A stretch of DNA of 64,000 bases from an uncultured Prevotellaceae bacterium (GTDB taxonomy: Bacteria > Bacteroidota > Bacteroidia > Bacteroidales > Bacteroidaceae), in NCBI GenBank assembly GCA_900315455.1, contig OMZE01000005.1, positions 62,001 to 126,000 of the forward strand, given 5' to 3'. Each line of letters opens with the position of its first letter. Position 1 is the first letter of the stretch. Of the stretch, positions 55,138 to 63,497 are shown one piece after another. The translations under genes and the position numbers were made by a program. The notes beneath the pieces are model-generated. The model was not told where the DNA came from. It ran no database searches and saw only the letters and a list, made by a program, of their open reading frames with translations.

Positions 55138-55610
55138 TTTGCACGCAAACTGGCCGAGTCGGTGGGGCTTTTTTGACAGGCTTGCTCCAGATACTTCAAG
55201 GCCTGCTCGTCATCATTCTGGGAGTAACGTGAGACACCCAGTTCAAAAAGGGTCGTGGCGGTCTTTCCAGCATCACCCATCGCCTGTGCGGCATCCAATT
55301 TTCGAAGGAGACTCTTTTCCTGCAAGTCGAACAGGTTCTTCTTTTCGTATACCTGGGCCAAGGCATGGTACAACTTGTAACAGCTCTCCCGGTCCTTGCA
55401 ACCGGGTGCGTAGTCGGCGGCTATGAGCATCACGGCCAACGTGCTGTCCTCATTCTGTTCCTCCCTGAGTTGCATGGCTGTGTCATACAGACGTTGCACA
55501 ATGGCGGTGGAGTCGCAGTCTGGTGGCATCCCCTGCCCCTGCCTCCCGCAACCACTTGCCACGAGGATGAGCAAAGAGATCAATGATGACACACATGCGA
55601 ACCTTTTCAT
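54909..55610 (-). CDS. TPR-like lipoprotein, probably truncated or frameshifted at its 3' end
   Basis: 233 residues as read. Lipobox Cys21 (LILVASGC). Residues about 35-170 look like TPR helices (YKLYHALAQVYEKKNLFDLQ, TTLFELGVSRYSQNDDEQALKYLEQA, AKCQLMRCQVFLQ). The last ~65 residues are Arg-rich and unlike real protein, while the overlapping frame there is clean (LTEDAIKKADEVSQEVFG). Likely a frameshift or a fusion junction near 55100. It could be an ancestral gene cut by the element's right end. Confidence 0.6.
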   Translation of the reverse strand: MKRFACVSSLISLLILVASGCGRQGQGMPPDCDSTAIVQRLYDTAMQLREEQNEDSTLAVMLIAADYAPGCKDRESCYKLYHALAQVYEKKNLFDLQEKSLLRKLDAAQAMGDAGKTATTLFELGVSRYSQNDDEQALKYLEQACQKSPTDSASLRAKCQLMRCQVFLQTLRRMPSRRPMRFRRKSSVTNPWSACSILKTGLFTRCRLKSRLYRWRTVSRFKIRSYTMSCSMI

Positions 55611-55646
55611 TTAGTATTAAAGAAAGAATGGTTGGTTTCTGAAAGG

Positions 55647-55677
55647 CAAAGTTAGGATATAATTTCCAAAAGTGCAA
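55647..55677 (-). promoter_or_regulatory. Promoter of the TPR-like lipoprotein gene
   Basis: Minus strand: TTG (55675-55677), 20-base spacer, TAACTTTG (55647-55654). Confidence 0.6.
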
Positions 55678-55735
55678 CATCGTAAATGAAATGTATATCC
55701 CCAAAATCATTTAAAAGACATCCAACAAGCTTTTA

Positions 55736-55810
55736 TTCAACGTTTTTCACTAAATGAAAATGTATATCAAAATGTCGCTGTTTTTCGACCTCTTCAACGT
55801 TTTCAACGTC
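55736..55810 (+). promoter_or_regulatory. TTCAACGTT motif cluster upstream of the envelope-signalling operon
   Basis: TTCAACGTT at 55736-55744 and 55793-55801, directly followed by TTCAACGTC at 55802-55810. The same motif occurs at 60309-60317 before the downstream barrel gene. No TAnnTTTG promoter is evident before 55920. This fits an alternative sigma factor or an operator, but that is inference. Confidence 0.45.
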
Positions 55811-55919
55811 ACAGTTTCCCAACATAAAGTTTAAGAAACGTTAAACAGGTTGGGCTTTCACATCCTTTAATTGTATTTGGATATGAAAACGGGTGTAGAA
55901 TCGTTTATTAAGTGAAGTC

Positions 55920-57818
55920 ATGAGGATTTGGTTGTTCACATTAGCCCTTCTCCTATCCGCCGTCACATCGACCGCACAGATCATCTCGCGCAGATACGAT
56001 GGCGTGTCGATGTCGCAGGCGCTTGCCGACATCGACAAGTCCACTGAGCAATACAAGGTCAATTTCATCTATGATGAATTGGACGATTTCCCCGTCAACT
56101 GCCATTTCAACCAGATAAACGTCTTAGACGCCATCATGGCGGTCATCGGCCATTACCCCGTCAAGGTAACCATTCAAGGACAATACGTATTTGTGGAGTG
56201 TGTGGAAAAGAGGCAGACCAAGGTCAGAGGCAGGGTGCTGGGTGCCAGGTCGGCACCGTTGCCCAATGCCAACATCACCATCTACGATGCCCGCACCGGC
56301 GAGAAAGTCTGTTCCGGGGTCAGCAACGAAGGTGGCGAGTTCTCCATACCATGCGATTCCATGCGCATCCGCTTCAAGGTCAGCCACGTGGGGTACAGGA
56401 CGTTCTTCAAGACCTGCCAGGCTGGCATGGTGGGCACCATCCAACTGCAGTTCACCAAACAAGAGCTGCAAAATGTAGAAGTCACTCCCACGACACAAAG
56501 GAACCATACAAACAGTAATTCAAGTTACAAGAAGAAAGCCGAAAGGATAAGAAAGCAAATATGGGACGACAGCGACTCGGCATTCAGCCAGACCTGTTTG
56601 GATGACAGTCTTCTCAACTACTCCTCCGTGACGCTGGCAGAATCCTTTTCCGGTGAATACGAACGTCATCACTCCTGGAATCCCCTGCGTCTGTTCTTCG
56701 GGAATAATACCAATCACACCATCTCACGCCAGGTCGTACGGCGGAGGGTGATGCTGAACGATTCCGACGCCGTGGAAAGATACGCTTTGCTGGACTATCC
56801 GAAAGACTTGCCGTTCAAGTACAACAAAGACCTCACCGTGGTGATGGGTGTGAGGGTTGTCAGTCCGGATGGAAGCATTTACGAGGTCGACACAGACCCT
56901 TACACCCAACCCCTTCAGTATGACGGCGAGCAACGCCCGGACAAGATTAGCATACCGCAACTCTTCGAGGGATGCATCATCGACTATTTTACATGGTCGG
57001 AACGGAAGACTTACGGCATCCATCCGTCGCCCTTCTTCATCCAAACAGCAGACGGGGAACCCGTCTTGCATTCCAGAATCAACCTGACGACAGACAAGAA
57101 TCTCTCCGTCCAATACCGTCATTCGGGTGATTTCCCAGGTTTGTCAGTGAGCACCGAAGACAACGGCAGCCTGTGCCTGACCGGTCAAAACAGCAGTGTG
57201 ACACACGGCAGCAAAAACACGACGATGTCCTACATCTTCTATGTTCGAGACCCACAGCTTCACGCCAACAGGCCGCTAAGCGCACTCAAGCATCAAGTCA
57301 GGGAGAATCCGTCAATGGATGACATCCTGGACACGACCACCCGTCTATATCAGAGCATGCGCACGAAGGAATCCTACGGGGGATGGGCCTCAACCTATTG
57401 GAACAAGACAGACACGACCATAATAGGGTTGAAGGTGGACAATCTTCGTCAGACCTCCGCCTCGCGCCCATTGCTGGAGCAACGCCTGTATGAGATGGTG
57501 ATGAGCGAGCCGCCCCACATCACCCTTAAAAAGTTTGGCACATCACAGTCGAACAGCGTCATGAGCCTCAATAGGCAGTACACCGAGAAGTTGGCCTATG
57601 TGTTTGACAGGGCCGGCATCCCATACCACCTGGCTATATCGACACGTTCCGACCGTGAAGGCATCCTTGAACTGATGGACGAGGAGAACATCGTCTGGAT
57701 GCTGGTCACCGAAGAAGGGAGATACTACATCCCATTCATAGACGAGGAAATGCCAACCGCCATGGTCGGCCAGAAAGCCACCACGACGGACTTCAACCAC
57801 ATTTTCACCATACGATGA
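55920..57818 (+). CDS. STN + carboxypeptidase-regulatory-like + DUF3857 secreted protein
   Basis: 632 residues. Signal peptide about 1-19; STN (secretin/TonB short N-terminal) domain about 20-92 (RYDGVSMSQALADIDKSTEQ, ending YVFVEC); carboxypeptidase-regulatory-like sandwich about 98-170; DUF3857-like beta domain about 245-440 (LPFKYNKDLTVVMGVRVV); a degenerate transglutaminase-like C-terminus (about 460-625). STN domains normally begin TonB-dependent transducers that signal to anti-sigma factors, but there is no barrel here. First gene of a tight operon with an ECF sigma factor and a DUF4974 protein, so a sensor role is likely. Confidence 0.8.
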   Translation: MRIWLFTLALLLSAVTSTAQIISRRYDGVSMSQALADIDKSTEQYKVNFIYDELDDFPVNCHFNQINVLDAIMAVIGHYPVKVTIQGQYVFVECVEKRQTKVRGRVLGARSAPLPNANITIYDARTGEKVCSGVSNEGGEFSIPCDSMRIRFKVSHVGYRTFFKTCQAGMVGTIQLQFTKQELQNVEVTPTTQRNHTNSNSSYKKKAERIRKQIWDDSDSAFSQTCLDDSLLNYSSVTLAESFSGEYERHHSWNPLRLFFGNNTNHTISRQVVRRRVMLNDSDAVERYALLDYPKDLPFKYNKDLTVVMGVRVVSPDGSIYEVDTDPYTQPLQYDGEQRPDKISIPQLFEGCIIDYFTWSERKTYGIHPSPFFIQTADGEPVLHSRINLTTDKNLSVQYRHSGDFPGLSVSTEDNGSLCLTGQNSSVTHGSKNTTMSYIFYVRDPQLHANRPLSALKHQVRENPSMDDILDTTTRLYQSMRTKESYGGWASTYWNKTDTTIIGLKVDNLRQTSASRPLLEQRLYEMVMSEPPHITLKKFGTSQSNSVMSLNRQYTEKLAYVFDRAGIPYHLAISTRSDREGILELMDEENIVWMLVTEEGRYYIPFIDEEMPTAMVGQKATTTDFNHIFTIR

Positions 57819-57860
57819 AGGGGATATTGTCAAAAATATATAAGGATAAAACATAAAGTC

Positions 57861-58472
57861 ATGAACTACAGAAAAATCTTGTTGGCAGCCATGCTGGCCA
57901 TCACATCATCCGCCCAAGCCCAGGTGGACGATGCCACACTCAACACCGATGCGGGCAAAACAAAATCCGCCACCCACACCCTTTCGCTCGACATGGGACC
58001 GGCATGGGTCACATCGAAAGTTTACACCTCCGAGGGAACATACAAATGGAGAACGGGTTTGGAACTTGGAGTCGAATACAGCTGTGTCTTCAAGAAAGGA
58101 TACGGATTCGGGTTCTCTGTCCTTCACAACACCACCAAGTATCCCGACGTGAAAGCCACGCAGATCTTCGTCGGCCCTTCGTTCGTCTATGCAGGCAATT
58201 TCTCAAAGAAATGGCGTGGAACGACGGAGATAGGCTTGGGATATTCCACTTTCTTCAATGAGCACGACACGGAGGTGGGGGTTGGTTTCAAGTATTCCGC
58301 CGGTTTGGAATACATGCTGTCCGACAAATTCGGCATCAGTGCAAAACTAAGGGAAGTCACCGTCTTTCTGGGCGAAAAAGAAGATGATCCTTGGGGGTAT
58401 GGTAATAACAAAGACGAGATAAACGGTGTGGCGCGCCTGGCTTTCCAAATTGGTGCATGCTTCCATTTCTAA
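57861..58472 (+). CDS. Small outer-membrane beta-barrel protein
   Basis: 203 residues, signal peptide about 1-20, alternating hydrophobic strands (TLSLDMGPAWVTSK, FGISAKLREVTVFLG) and a terminal aromatic (ACFHF) as in outer-membrane barrels. Resembles OmpA-like/porin-family barrels; function unknown. 42 bases after the preceding gene. Confidence 0.75.
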   Translation: MNYRKILLAAMLAITSSAQAQVDDATLNTDAGKTKSATHTLSLDMGPAWVTSKVYTSEGTYKWRTGLELGVEYSCVFKKGYGFGFSVLHNTTKYPDVKATQIFVGPSFVYAGNFSKKWRGTTEIGLGYSTFFNEHDTEVGVGFKYSAGLEYMLSDKFGISAKLREVTVFLGEKEDDPWGYGNNKDEINGVARLAFQIGACFHF

Positions 58473-58483
58473 ACAAATAGGAT

Positions 58484-59131
58484 ATGAAGTTCTTCTTTTT
58501 TCTCATCCTGACGGCATTTTCGCTCCAAGCTGACGCACAAAGCCGTTATTGCAAAAGCTACGAGGACTACAAGTCGGATAACTGGACGGAACTGCCATCC
58601 ATCGTCTTCAAGCAATATTCCCATTCGAAGCAGCTATGGACGAGAAAACATGAATATCGTTTCACCACGGGCAACAAGAAAACCGACAGGAAATTGAGAG
58701 AAGAGGCGTTTGTCATCCAAAAAGGAGATTCGTTGTTTGTCAACCTCAGCCAGATGAGATGCGAGAATGTGCTTTTCGGAAAGGGGTTTGCCTATGGCAT
58801 GCCGCTCATAGGCAAAAAAATCCTCTTCATCAGCAACCGCGTTGACCTGAAATCTTCCAGCCGGCAAACAAACAACTATGTTGCGTTCGGATTGATGGGA
58901 GCGATGATAGCCAAGTCGTCAAACATCAAAGTCAAGGCCTGCTACATACTGGACGCCAACCCCGGCGGCCAATACACCGAAGTGTTGCTGATCAACGACG
59001 GGGTGATGAGGAAACTGCTTGCAGACGACAAGGAACTGCTTGACAGGTATTTCATGGTCGAAGACCAGAACGAGCGTGAGGCACCCCCCAACATCCTGCC
59101 CCTGCTGAGGGAGAAAGGACTCATCGAATAG
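58484..59131 (+). CDS. Small secreted protein, possibly DUF6563-like
   Basis: 215 residues, signal peptide about 1-18. YKSDNWTELPSIVFKQYSHS near the N-terminus, a glycine-rich hydrophobic segment (NNYVAFGLMGAMIAKSS) and a C-terminal NILPLLREKG. It resembles a Bacteroidetes domain of unknown function; the DUF number is from memory and uncertain. 11 bases after the barrel gene and 6 before the sigma gene. Confidence 0.65.
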   Translation: MKFFFFLILTAFSLQADAQSRYCKSYEDYKSDNWTELPSIVFKQYSHSKQLWTRKHEYRFTTGNKKTDRKLREEAFVIQKGDSLFVNLSQMRCENVLFGKGFAYGMPLIGKKILFISNRVDLKSSSRQTNNYVAFGLMGAMIAKSSNIKVKACYILDANPGGQYTEVLLINDGVMRKLLADDKELLDRYFMVEDQNEREAPPNILPLLREKGLIE

Positions 59132-59137
59132 GAACCC

Positions 59138-59620
59138 ATGGAAGAAAAGGAACTCGCTTCTCTCTACAACCGGTACCATGCCGACATGCTGGAACATGCA
59201 AGGAGGCTGCTCTACGACGAAGAGGAGAGCCGTGACGTCGTGGCAGAAGTCTTTGCCGCCATGGCACGTGAAGACACCGTCATCCACACCGCGACGGAGA
59301 GGCCGTTCCTGCTGAGGTGTGTGAGGAACCGCTGCATCAACATCATCAACAGGATGAACACGCGGCAACGCGTGACACGGTTGGTAACCATGCGCACCTT
59401 GGAGGAAGGGGATGACGATGAAGGAGAGAATGCGGAAAGGCTGAAACGGTTCATGGAACAATGGTTGAACAAACGGGCCATCGACATCCTCCACATGAGG
59501 TTCGTCGATGGGATGAAATACCAGGAGATAGCGGAAAGCCTGCACATCAGCGAGGCCGCCGTCTATAAATACCTCTCACAGTCACTGACTACGATACGCC
59601 AACATTTCAAAGCGAAATAG
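59138..59620 (+). CDS. ECF-type RNA polymerase sigma factor
   Basis: 160 residues. Region 2 about 5-75 (LYNRYHADMLEHARRLLYDEEESRDVVAEVF) and region 4 about 105-155 (RAIDILHMRFVDGMKYQEIA, ESLHISEAAVYKYLSQSL). Should direct transcription of its own operon, held by the membrane protein encoded next. Confidence 0.92.
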   Translation: MEEKELASLYNRYHADMLEHARRLLYDEEESRDVVAEVFAAMAREDTVIHTATERPFLLRCVRNRCINIINRMNTRQRVTRLVTMRTLEEGDDDEGENAERLKRFMEQWLNKRAIDILHMRFVDGMKYQEIAESLHISEAAVYKYLSQSLTTIRQHFKAK

Positions 59621-59630
59621 CTCATCGAAA

Positions 59631-60239
59631 ATGAATGAAGACAAAATGAAGTCCTTGCTCGACATGCTGGACCATGCCGGACAATACACGGACAGCGAGA
59701 TGGAATGCATCCTGAACGACAAGGAAACCCTGGCTTTGTACGAGACCATCGTCATGGTGAGACAGGCCCTGCAAACCAAGGAGGCAAGAAGGACGAGCCT
59801 CTTGCAGCCCCAAGGCTTCATATGGAAGGCGGCCTCCGTCATCATCGTCCTGTTTGTCGTGGGAGCACTCGGCTATGCCGCATTCCACATCATCGGGGGA
59901 CTGTCACAAGAAGAACCGACCATCACGACCACACCTGTTTCCACCAACAGCCGTCCAGAGGAAGAAGTGGAAAACAAGGCAAAGGAGGAACCGACCCCTG
60001 TGGCTAAAACCGTCTTGTTTGAAAACAAGACCTTGCGAGAGGTGCTCGACAGGATGTCAGAAACATACAACGTGAAGGTCAGATACGAAGAGGAAGGTCT
60101 TGCCGACCTGCGCCTGTATTTCAACTGGGACTCTTCCGAGGACATCCGGGATGTGCTGGCCTTGCTCAACAGCTTCGACCATTTCCATCTGCAACTCGAA
60201 GGGAACACCATCGTCGTAAGGAAGCCTATCGGGAGTTAA
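59631..60239 (+). CDS. Minimal DUF4974-type transmembrane anti-sigma factor
   Basis: 202 residues. Cytoplasmic N-terminus (YTDSEMECILNDKETLALYE, typical of Bacteroides FecR-like proteins), one membrane helix about 65-88, a charged periplasmic linker, and a C-terminal DUF4974 domain about 128-198 (FENKTLREVLDRMSETYNVKVRY). The FecR domain usually between helix and DUF4974 is missing. DUF4974 has the same strand-helix order as the STN domain in the first gene of the operon. Starts 10 bases after the sigma gene. Confidence 0.85.
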   Translation: MNEDKMKSLLDMLDHAGQYTDSEMECILNDKETLALYETIVMVRQALQTKEARRTSLLQPQGFIWKAASVIIVLFVVGALGYAAFHIIGGLSQEEPTITTTPVSTNSRPEEEVENKAKEEPTPVAKTVLFENKTLREVLDRMSETYNVKVRYEEEGLADLRLYFNWDSSEDIRDVLALLNSFDHFHLQLEGNTIVVRKPIGS

Positions 60240-60253
60240 AGGGGAGTTATGCA

Positions 60254-60275
60254 GAGACGTCACAAGTGACGTCTC
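60254..60275. terminator. Perfect palindrome after the anti-sigma gene
   Basis: Arms GAGACGTCAC (60254-60263) and GTGACGTCTC (60266-60275), 2-base loop. No T-run; may be a terminator or a REP-like element. Confidence 0.5.
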
Positions 60276-60308
60276 AAAAGGGAAGTTGAAATACAAGATA
60301 ATGGACCT

Positions 60309-60327
60309 TTCAACGTTATTCAAACGT
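60309..60327 (+). promoter_or_regulatory. TTCAACGTT motif before the barrel-fusion gene
   Basis: TTCAACGTT at 60309-60317 followed by TTCAAACGT at 60319-60327, 42 bases upstream of the start at 60360; matches the cluster at 55736-55810. Confidence 0.45.
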
Positions 60328-60359
60328 ATGTTCAACCATTCATCAAGAACGAGAAGATC

Positions 60360-62192
60360 ATGAGACATACCATCACATTGATGTTCGCGCTTGTCGCCTT
60401 TTCGGGGATGGCTCAAACGGAAGAACAATCCGCTCCCGATGAAAAATGGAAGTGGAGTGTAGGAGGATTGTTCACGTTGATGGCTCCGTATGGGGATCAT
60501 CACTATTACGACAAAGACAAAGAACGGTATGTACCACAAACATCAATGGTATGGATGGGCTCTTCGCGAATATCCGACGGCATCATGCATGGCAACCGAC
60601 CACAGTTCCATCTTAGGGAAGGCTTTTTCAAACAGGTGGATGCCGGATGGACCATGCTGCAATTATCAAGAAACCTTTACAAAGGCATTGCAGGCTATTC
60701 CATAGGCTTGCAGTTTGAAGGCTCTACATACAATTTTTCACGTCATTGCATTGCAAAGAGCCGGGGCGGAAGAATAGATTTCGAAGCAACGGAAGCAGAG
60801 TTGGAGGAGAACGACCTTTTCTCCTTCCACGTACGCATACCGTTGCTGGTGGGCGTACAAACCCCAAAACGCTGGCTCTCATTGCAAACGGGACTTGGCC
60901 TTTATGTCGGTGGCAGTAAATATGAATATCGCTTCAAAGGGCGTGACGAAATGGAGAGCCACCATTTTCACACCTCCCATGTCGGTGCACAGTGGTTGGT
61001 CACAGCTGGCATCGGCCCTTTCACTGTCAACTTCACCCAAAACCTCACCCCACATTTCAAACTCGCCGACGTCACGAAGGCCTATCCTTCATCACTTACC
61101 ATCGGCTTCGACCTCTGGTATGCGATGTGCCGCTTTCAACGACCATCCTACTCCTTTTCTGATATTCCTCATGAAAAGAACATACATTATGACATCACAT
61201 CCCTTGCAGGACAAGAGAACAAACTCTTCACTTCACTGTACGAAAAGGAGTTGGAAAGGTTGCTTGTGCCACAAAACACGCAATTCGGCGTGATTCGGGC
61301 AACCCCGTTCCTGCCGGAATCATCACTGGCATACGATTCCGTCAACCACACACTCGTTTACACCAAGGCGTGGCGTAGCATCTATAATGAAGCCGGAGAG
61401 GCCACCATGAAGTTCAAGAAAGCGGGAAATGACATGGTCAAGGTGGTGCCACGGAAAAAAATCCGCGACTACTTTGCTCCCAAAGTGCAGACCTGTACAC
61501 TCGCCATCACTGACGATGAGGCACAGGAGCTGAAAGAGAGGTGGTTGGATGCAGTCCGAAATGCGGAGGAGAAGGAGGGTCGTGCCTTGGACGGGACGAG
61601 ATGGGAATTCTTCATCGGCGACCAACGTGCAACGTCTTACGAAGCGCACGAAGCCTTTGTCAAGTATGCCAACGAACTGATGGATTCCGTATATAATGAA
61701 TATCAGCTACGTTTGGAAGCGAAGTACTCGGAAAACACCGTGAAGAAAATCAGAAGTGTGGAACAATGGTCGCACATGGAAGAAATTGAATGGAGGAGCA
61801 AGGAAGACCTTGATCATGTCAGCTTTGCTGATACATGCGAAATGAAAGAATACCATGGCAAAGGACGCTATTCCCCTCCTGTGGAAACCAAGGAATTTGC
61901 AATTCAAGGTAAAAGGTATTGCTGTCGTTACTTTAATTATGGGTCGGGCCTACCCATCTGGGATATCGAGGTGTTTCAACATGAGAATGGCCTATGGAAA
62001 ATCGTCGCAAAGGGAATAATGAATGGACCCGTATTCATTACCGCTGAAGATGATGCATGCAATAATCGAATTGTGTTCTACAAATTGGATGCAAGAATAG
62101 ACACCTATACAGGCGAAATCAAGTCCTTGACTAAAGGAAAGGAAATAGGCGAGCTATCCCTGTCTGATCTCTTGCCTACAAATAGCAAATAA
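60360..62192 (+). CDS. Outer-membrane barrel-like domain fused to a large uncharacterised domain
   Basis: 610 residues, signal peptide about 1-19. Residues about 20-265 match the whole of the next gene's product: same RDG/SDGIM region, AGWTMLQLSRNLYKGI, PLLVGVQTPKRW, GIGPFTVNFTQNLTPHF, and GFDLWYAM at the very end. After this point come ~345 extra residues, mostly helical and charged, with repeated Trp and aromatic residues and no recognised family. Either the barrel carries a periplasmic domain or two genes fused. Confidence 0.7.
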   Translation: MRHTITLMFALVAFSGMAQTEEQSAPDEKWKWSVGGLFTLMAPYGDHHYYDKDKERYVPQTSMVWMGSSRISDGIMHGNRPQFHLREGFFKQVDAGWTMLQLSRNLYKGIAGYSIGLQFEGSTYNFSRHCIAKSRGGRIDFEATEAELEENDLFSFHVRIPLLVGVQTPKRWLSLQTGLGLYVGGSKYEYRFKGRDEMESHHFHTSHVGAQWLVTAGIGPFTVNFTQNLTPHFKLADVTKAYPSSLTIGFDLWYAMCRFQRPSYSFSDIPHEKNIHYDITSLAGQENKLFTSLYEKELERLLVPQNTQFGVIRATPFLPESSLAYDSVNHTLVYTKAWRSIYNEAGEATMKFKKAGNDMVKVVPRKKIRDYFAPKVQTCTLAITDDEAQELKERWLDAVRNAEEKEGRALDGTRWEFFIGDQRATSYEAHEAFVKYANELMDSVYNEYQLRLEAKYSENTVKKIRSVEQWSHMEEIEWRSKEDLDHVSFADTCEMKEYHGKGRYSPPVETKEFAIQGKRYCCRYFNYGSGLPIWDIEVFQHENGLWKIVAKGIMNGPVFITAEDDACNNRIVFYKLDARIDTYTGEIKSLTKGKEIGELSLSDLLPTNSK

Positions 62193-62277
62193 TCCAGATC
62201 ATGGTCGATTTTATCCTTATGAAAAACTATTTTTGTGAACACAAACGCCATAGGCCATTCGACCAACTCATACGGCA

Positions 62278-63096
62278 ATGAAAAAGTATTTGACCACCCT
62301 TGTATTGGCACTTGCGGCTATCACGTTGACAGCACAGAATGATGCAGGAATGAAAGCGCAGGACGCTTCGATTCTCGAGAGCGGCATTGACAGCGTTCCA
62401 CCACGTGCTTTCTTTGACACAGGCCATGTCATCCTGGCGTATGTCATGTGCCTCACACACTCAAACACCCCCAGGTTGTTTGACCCACAAATGCCTGCAT
62501 TCTGGGTGGGAAGCATGACACTACGCGACGGCATCATGGGACACAAAGCCGATGGCGTGCCCACAAAAAAAGGATTCCTTCGTCAAAATGAAGCCGGCGT
62601 TACACTGCTGCAATTGTCGAAAGGGCTTAGCCGTGACATTTTTGGTGCAACAACAGCGCTGCAGGTAGGCATGGGAACCATCGGGTTGGACAGGAACTAT
62701 GAGGCGACGAGAGAAGACGGGAAAATCCAATTTGTAGAAGCAGAGGAGAAATTGAGCTCCAGCAGTATCAAATACCTCACCCTGAAAGTCCCGGTCCTTT
62801 TGGGTGTCCAAGACAGAAGGCACAGATTCTCCTTGCTTTCAGGAGTGTCACTCGACCTTTGCATGCCAGGTCGTGATTTATATTATTATGGTCATCAGAA
62901 TGATGATAAAAAACATCATTGGCGTATTCATGCAAATTGCTTTTCTGCCAACTGGCAGGTGATGGCAGGAATCGGCCCTTTGACTATCAGTTACACACAA
63001 AGCCTGATCCCTCTTTTTGAATTGAATGACGGCACGGGCATTTATCCCAATTCACTATGCTTGGGCCTGGACCTTTGGTACTTGATGAGAAGATAG
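62278..63096 (+). CDS. Barrel-like exported protein, paralogue of the preceding N-terminal half
   Basis: 272 residues, signal peptide about 1-19 (MKKYLTTLVLALAAITLTAQ). Aligns by eye to the first 265 residues of the preceding protein (LLQLSKGLSRDIFGATTALQ, PVLLGVQDRRHRFSLLSG, GIGPLTISYTQSLIP, LGLDLWYLMRR at the end). Outer-membrane location is inferred; function unknown. Confidence 0.75.
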   Translation: MKKYLTTLVLALAAITLTAQNDAGMKAQDASILESGIDSVPPRAFFDTGHVILAYVMCLTHSNTPRLFDPQMPAFWVGSMTLRDGIMGHKADGVPTKKGFLRQNEAGVTLLQLSKGLSRDIFGATTALQVGMGTIGLDRNYEATREDGKIQFVEAEEKLSSSSIKYLTLKVPVLLGVQDRRHRFSLLSGVSLDLCMPGRDLYYYGHQNDDKKHHWRIHANCFSANWQVMAGIGPLTISYTQSLIPLFELNDGTGIYPNSLCLGLDLWYLMRR

Positions 63097-63104
63097 AAAG
63101 ATGA

Positions 63105-63263
63105 AACGCCCACGAAGAGCGCTTTGACAACACGAAATGGCGCATGGCATACCAACTCTCACCCTTTGGCATGAGCTTGGGAGCCGCCCCGGTGAAGTAT
63201 TTCCTCGAGTTGGGCTATGGATGCCTTGGGGTGTGCAACATCGGCCTCGTGTTCTGCTTCTAA
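63105..63263 (+). pseudogene. C-terminal remnant of a barrel-like protein
   Basis: A start-less frame opening after a stop at 63102-63104 reads FDNTKWRMAYQLSPFGMSLG, then AAPVKYFLELGYGCLGVCNI and ends GLVFCF, the style of a barrel's last strands. It begins 8 bases after the preceding stop and lacks a start or signal, so it is probably the stump of a deleted paralogue. Confidence 0.6.
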
Positions 63264-63497
63264 CAGAGATGATGCATACAACGGTATCTTCATAATTCAT
63301 AAGAATATCATTATACGGACAAAACATGGAGCGCATCACTGCGGTCCATGCCATATCCCGGGAAACTTATGAATTAAAATCTGTCAAATATTTCTTTTCC
63401 TATGATACTCTTGTTGTAACCCTTTTCCCGAGTGCCTAAGGTTCGAAGGAGACAAAGTCGTGGCACATACGAGAGGAAAAAGAACAATTCCCGAAAC

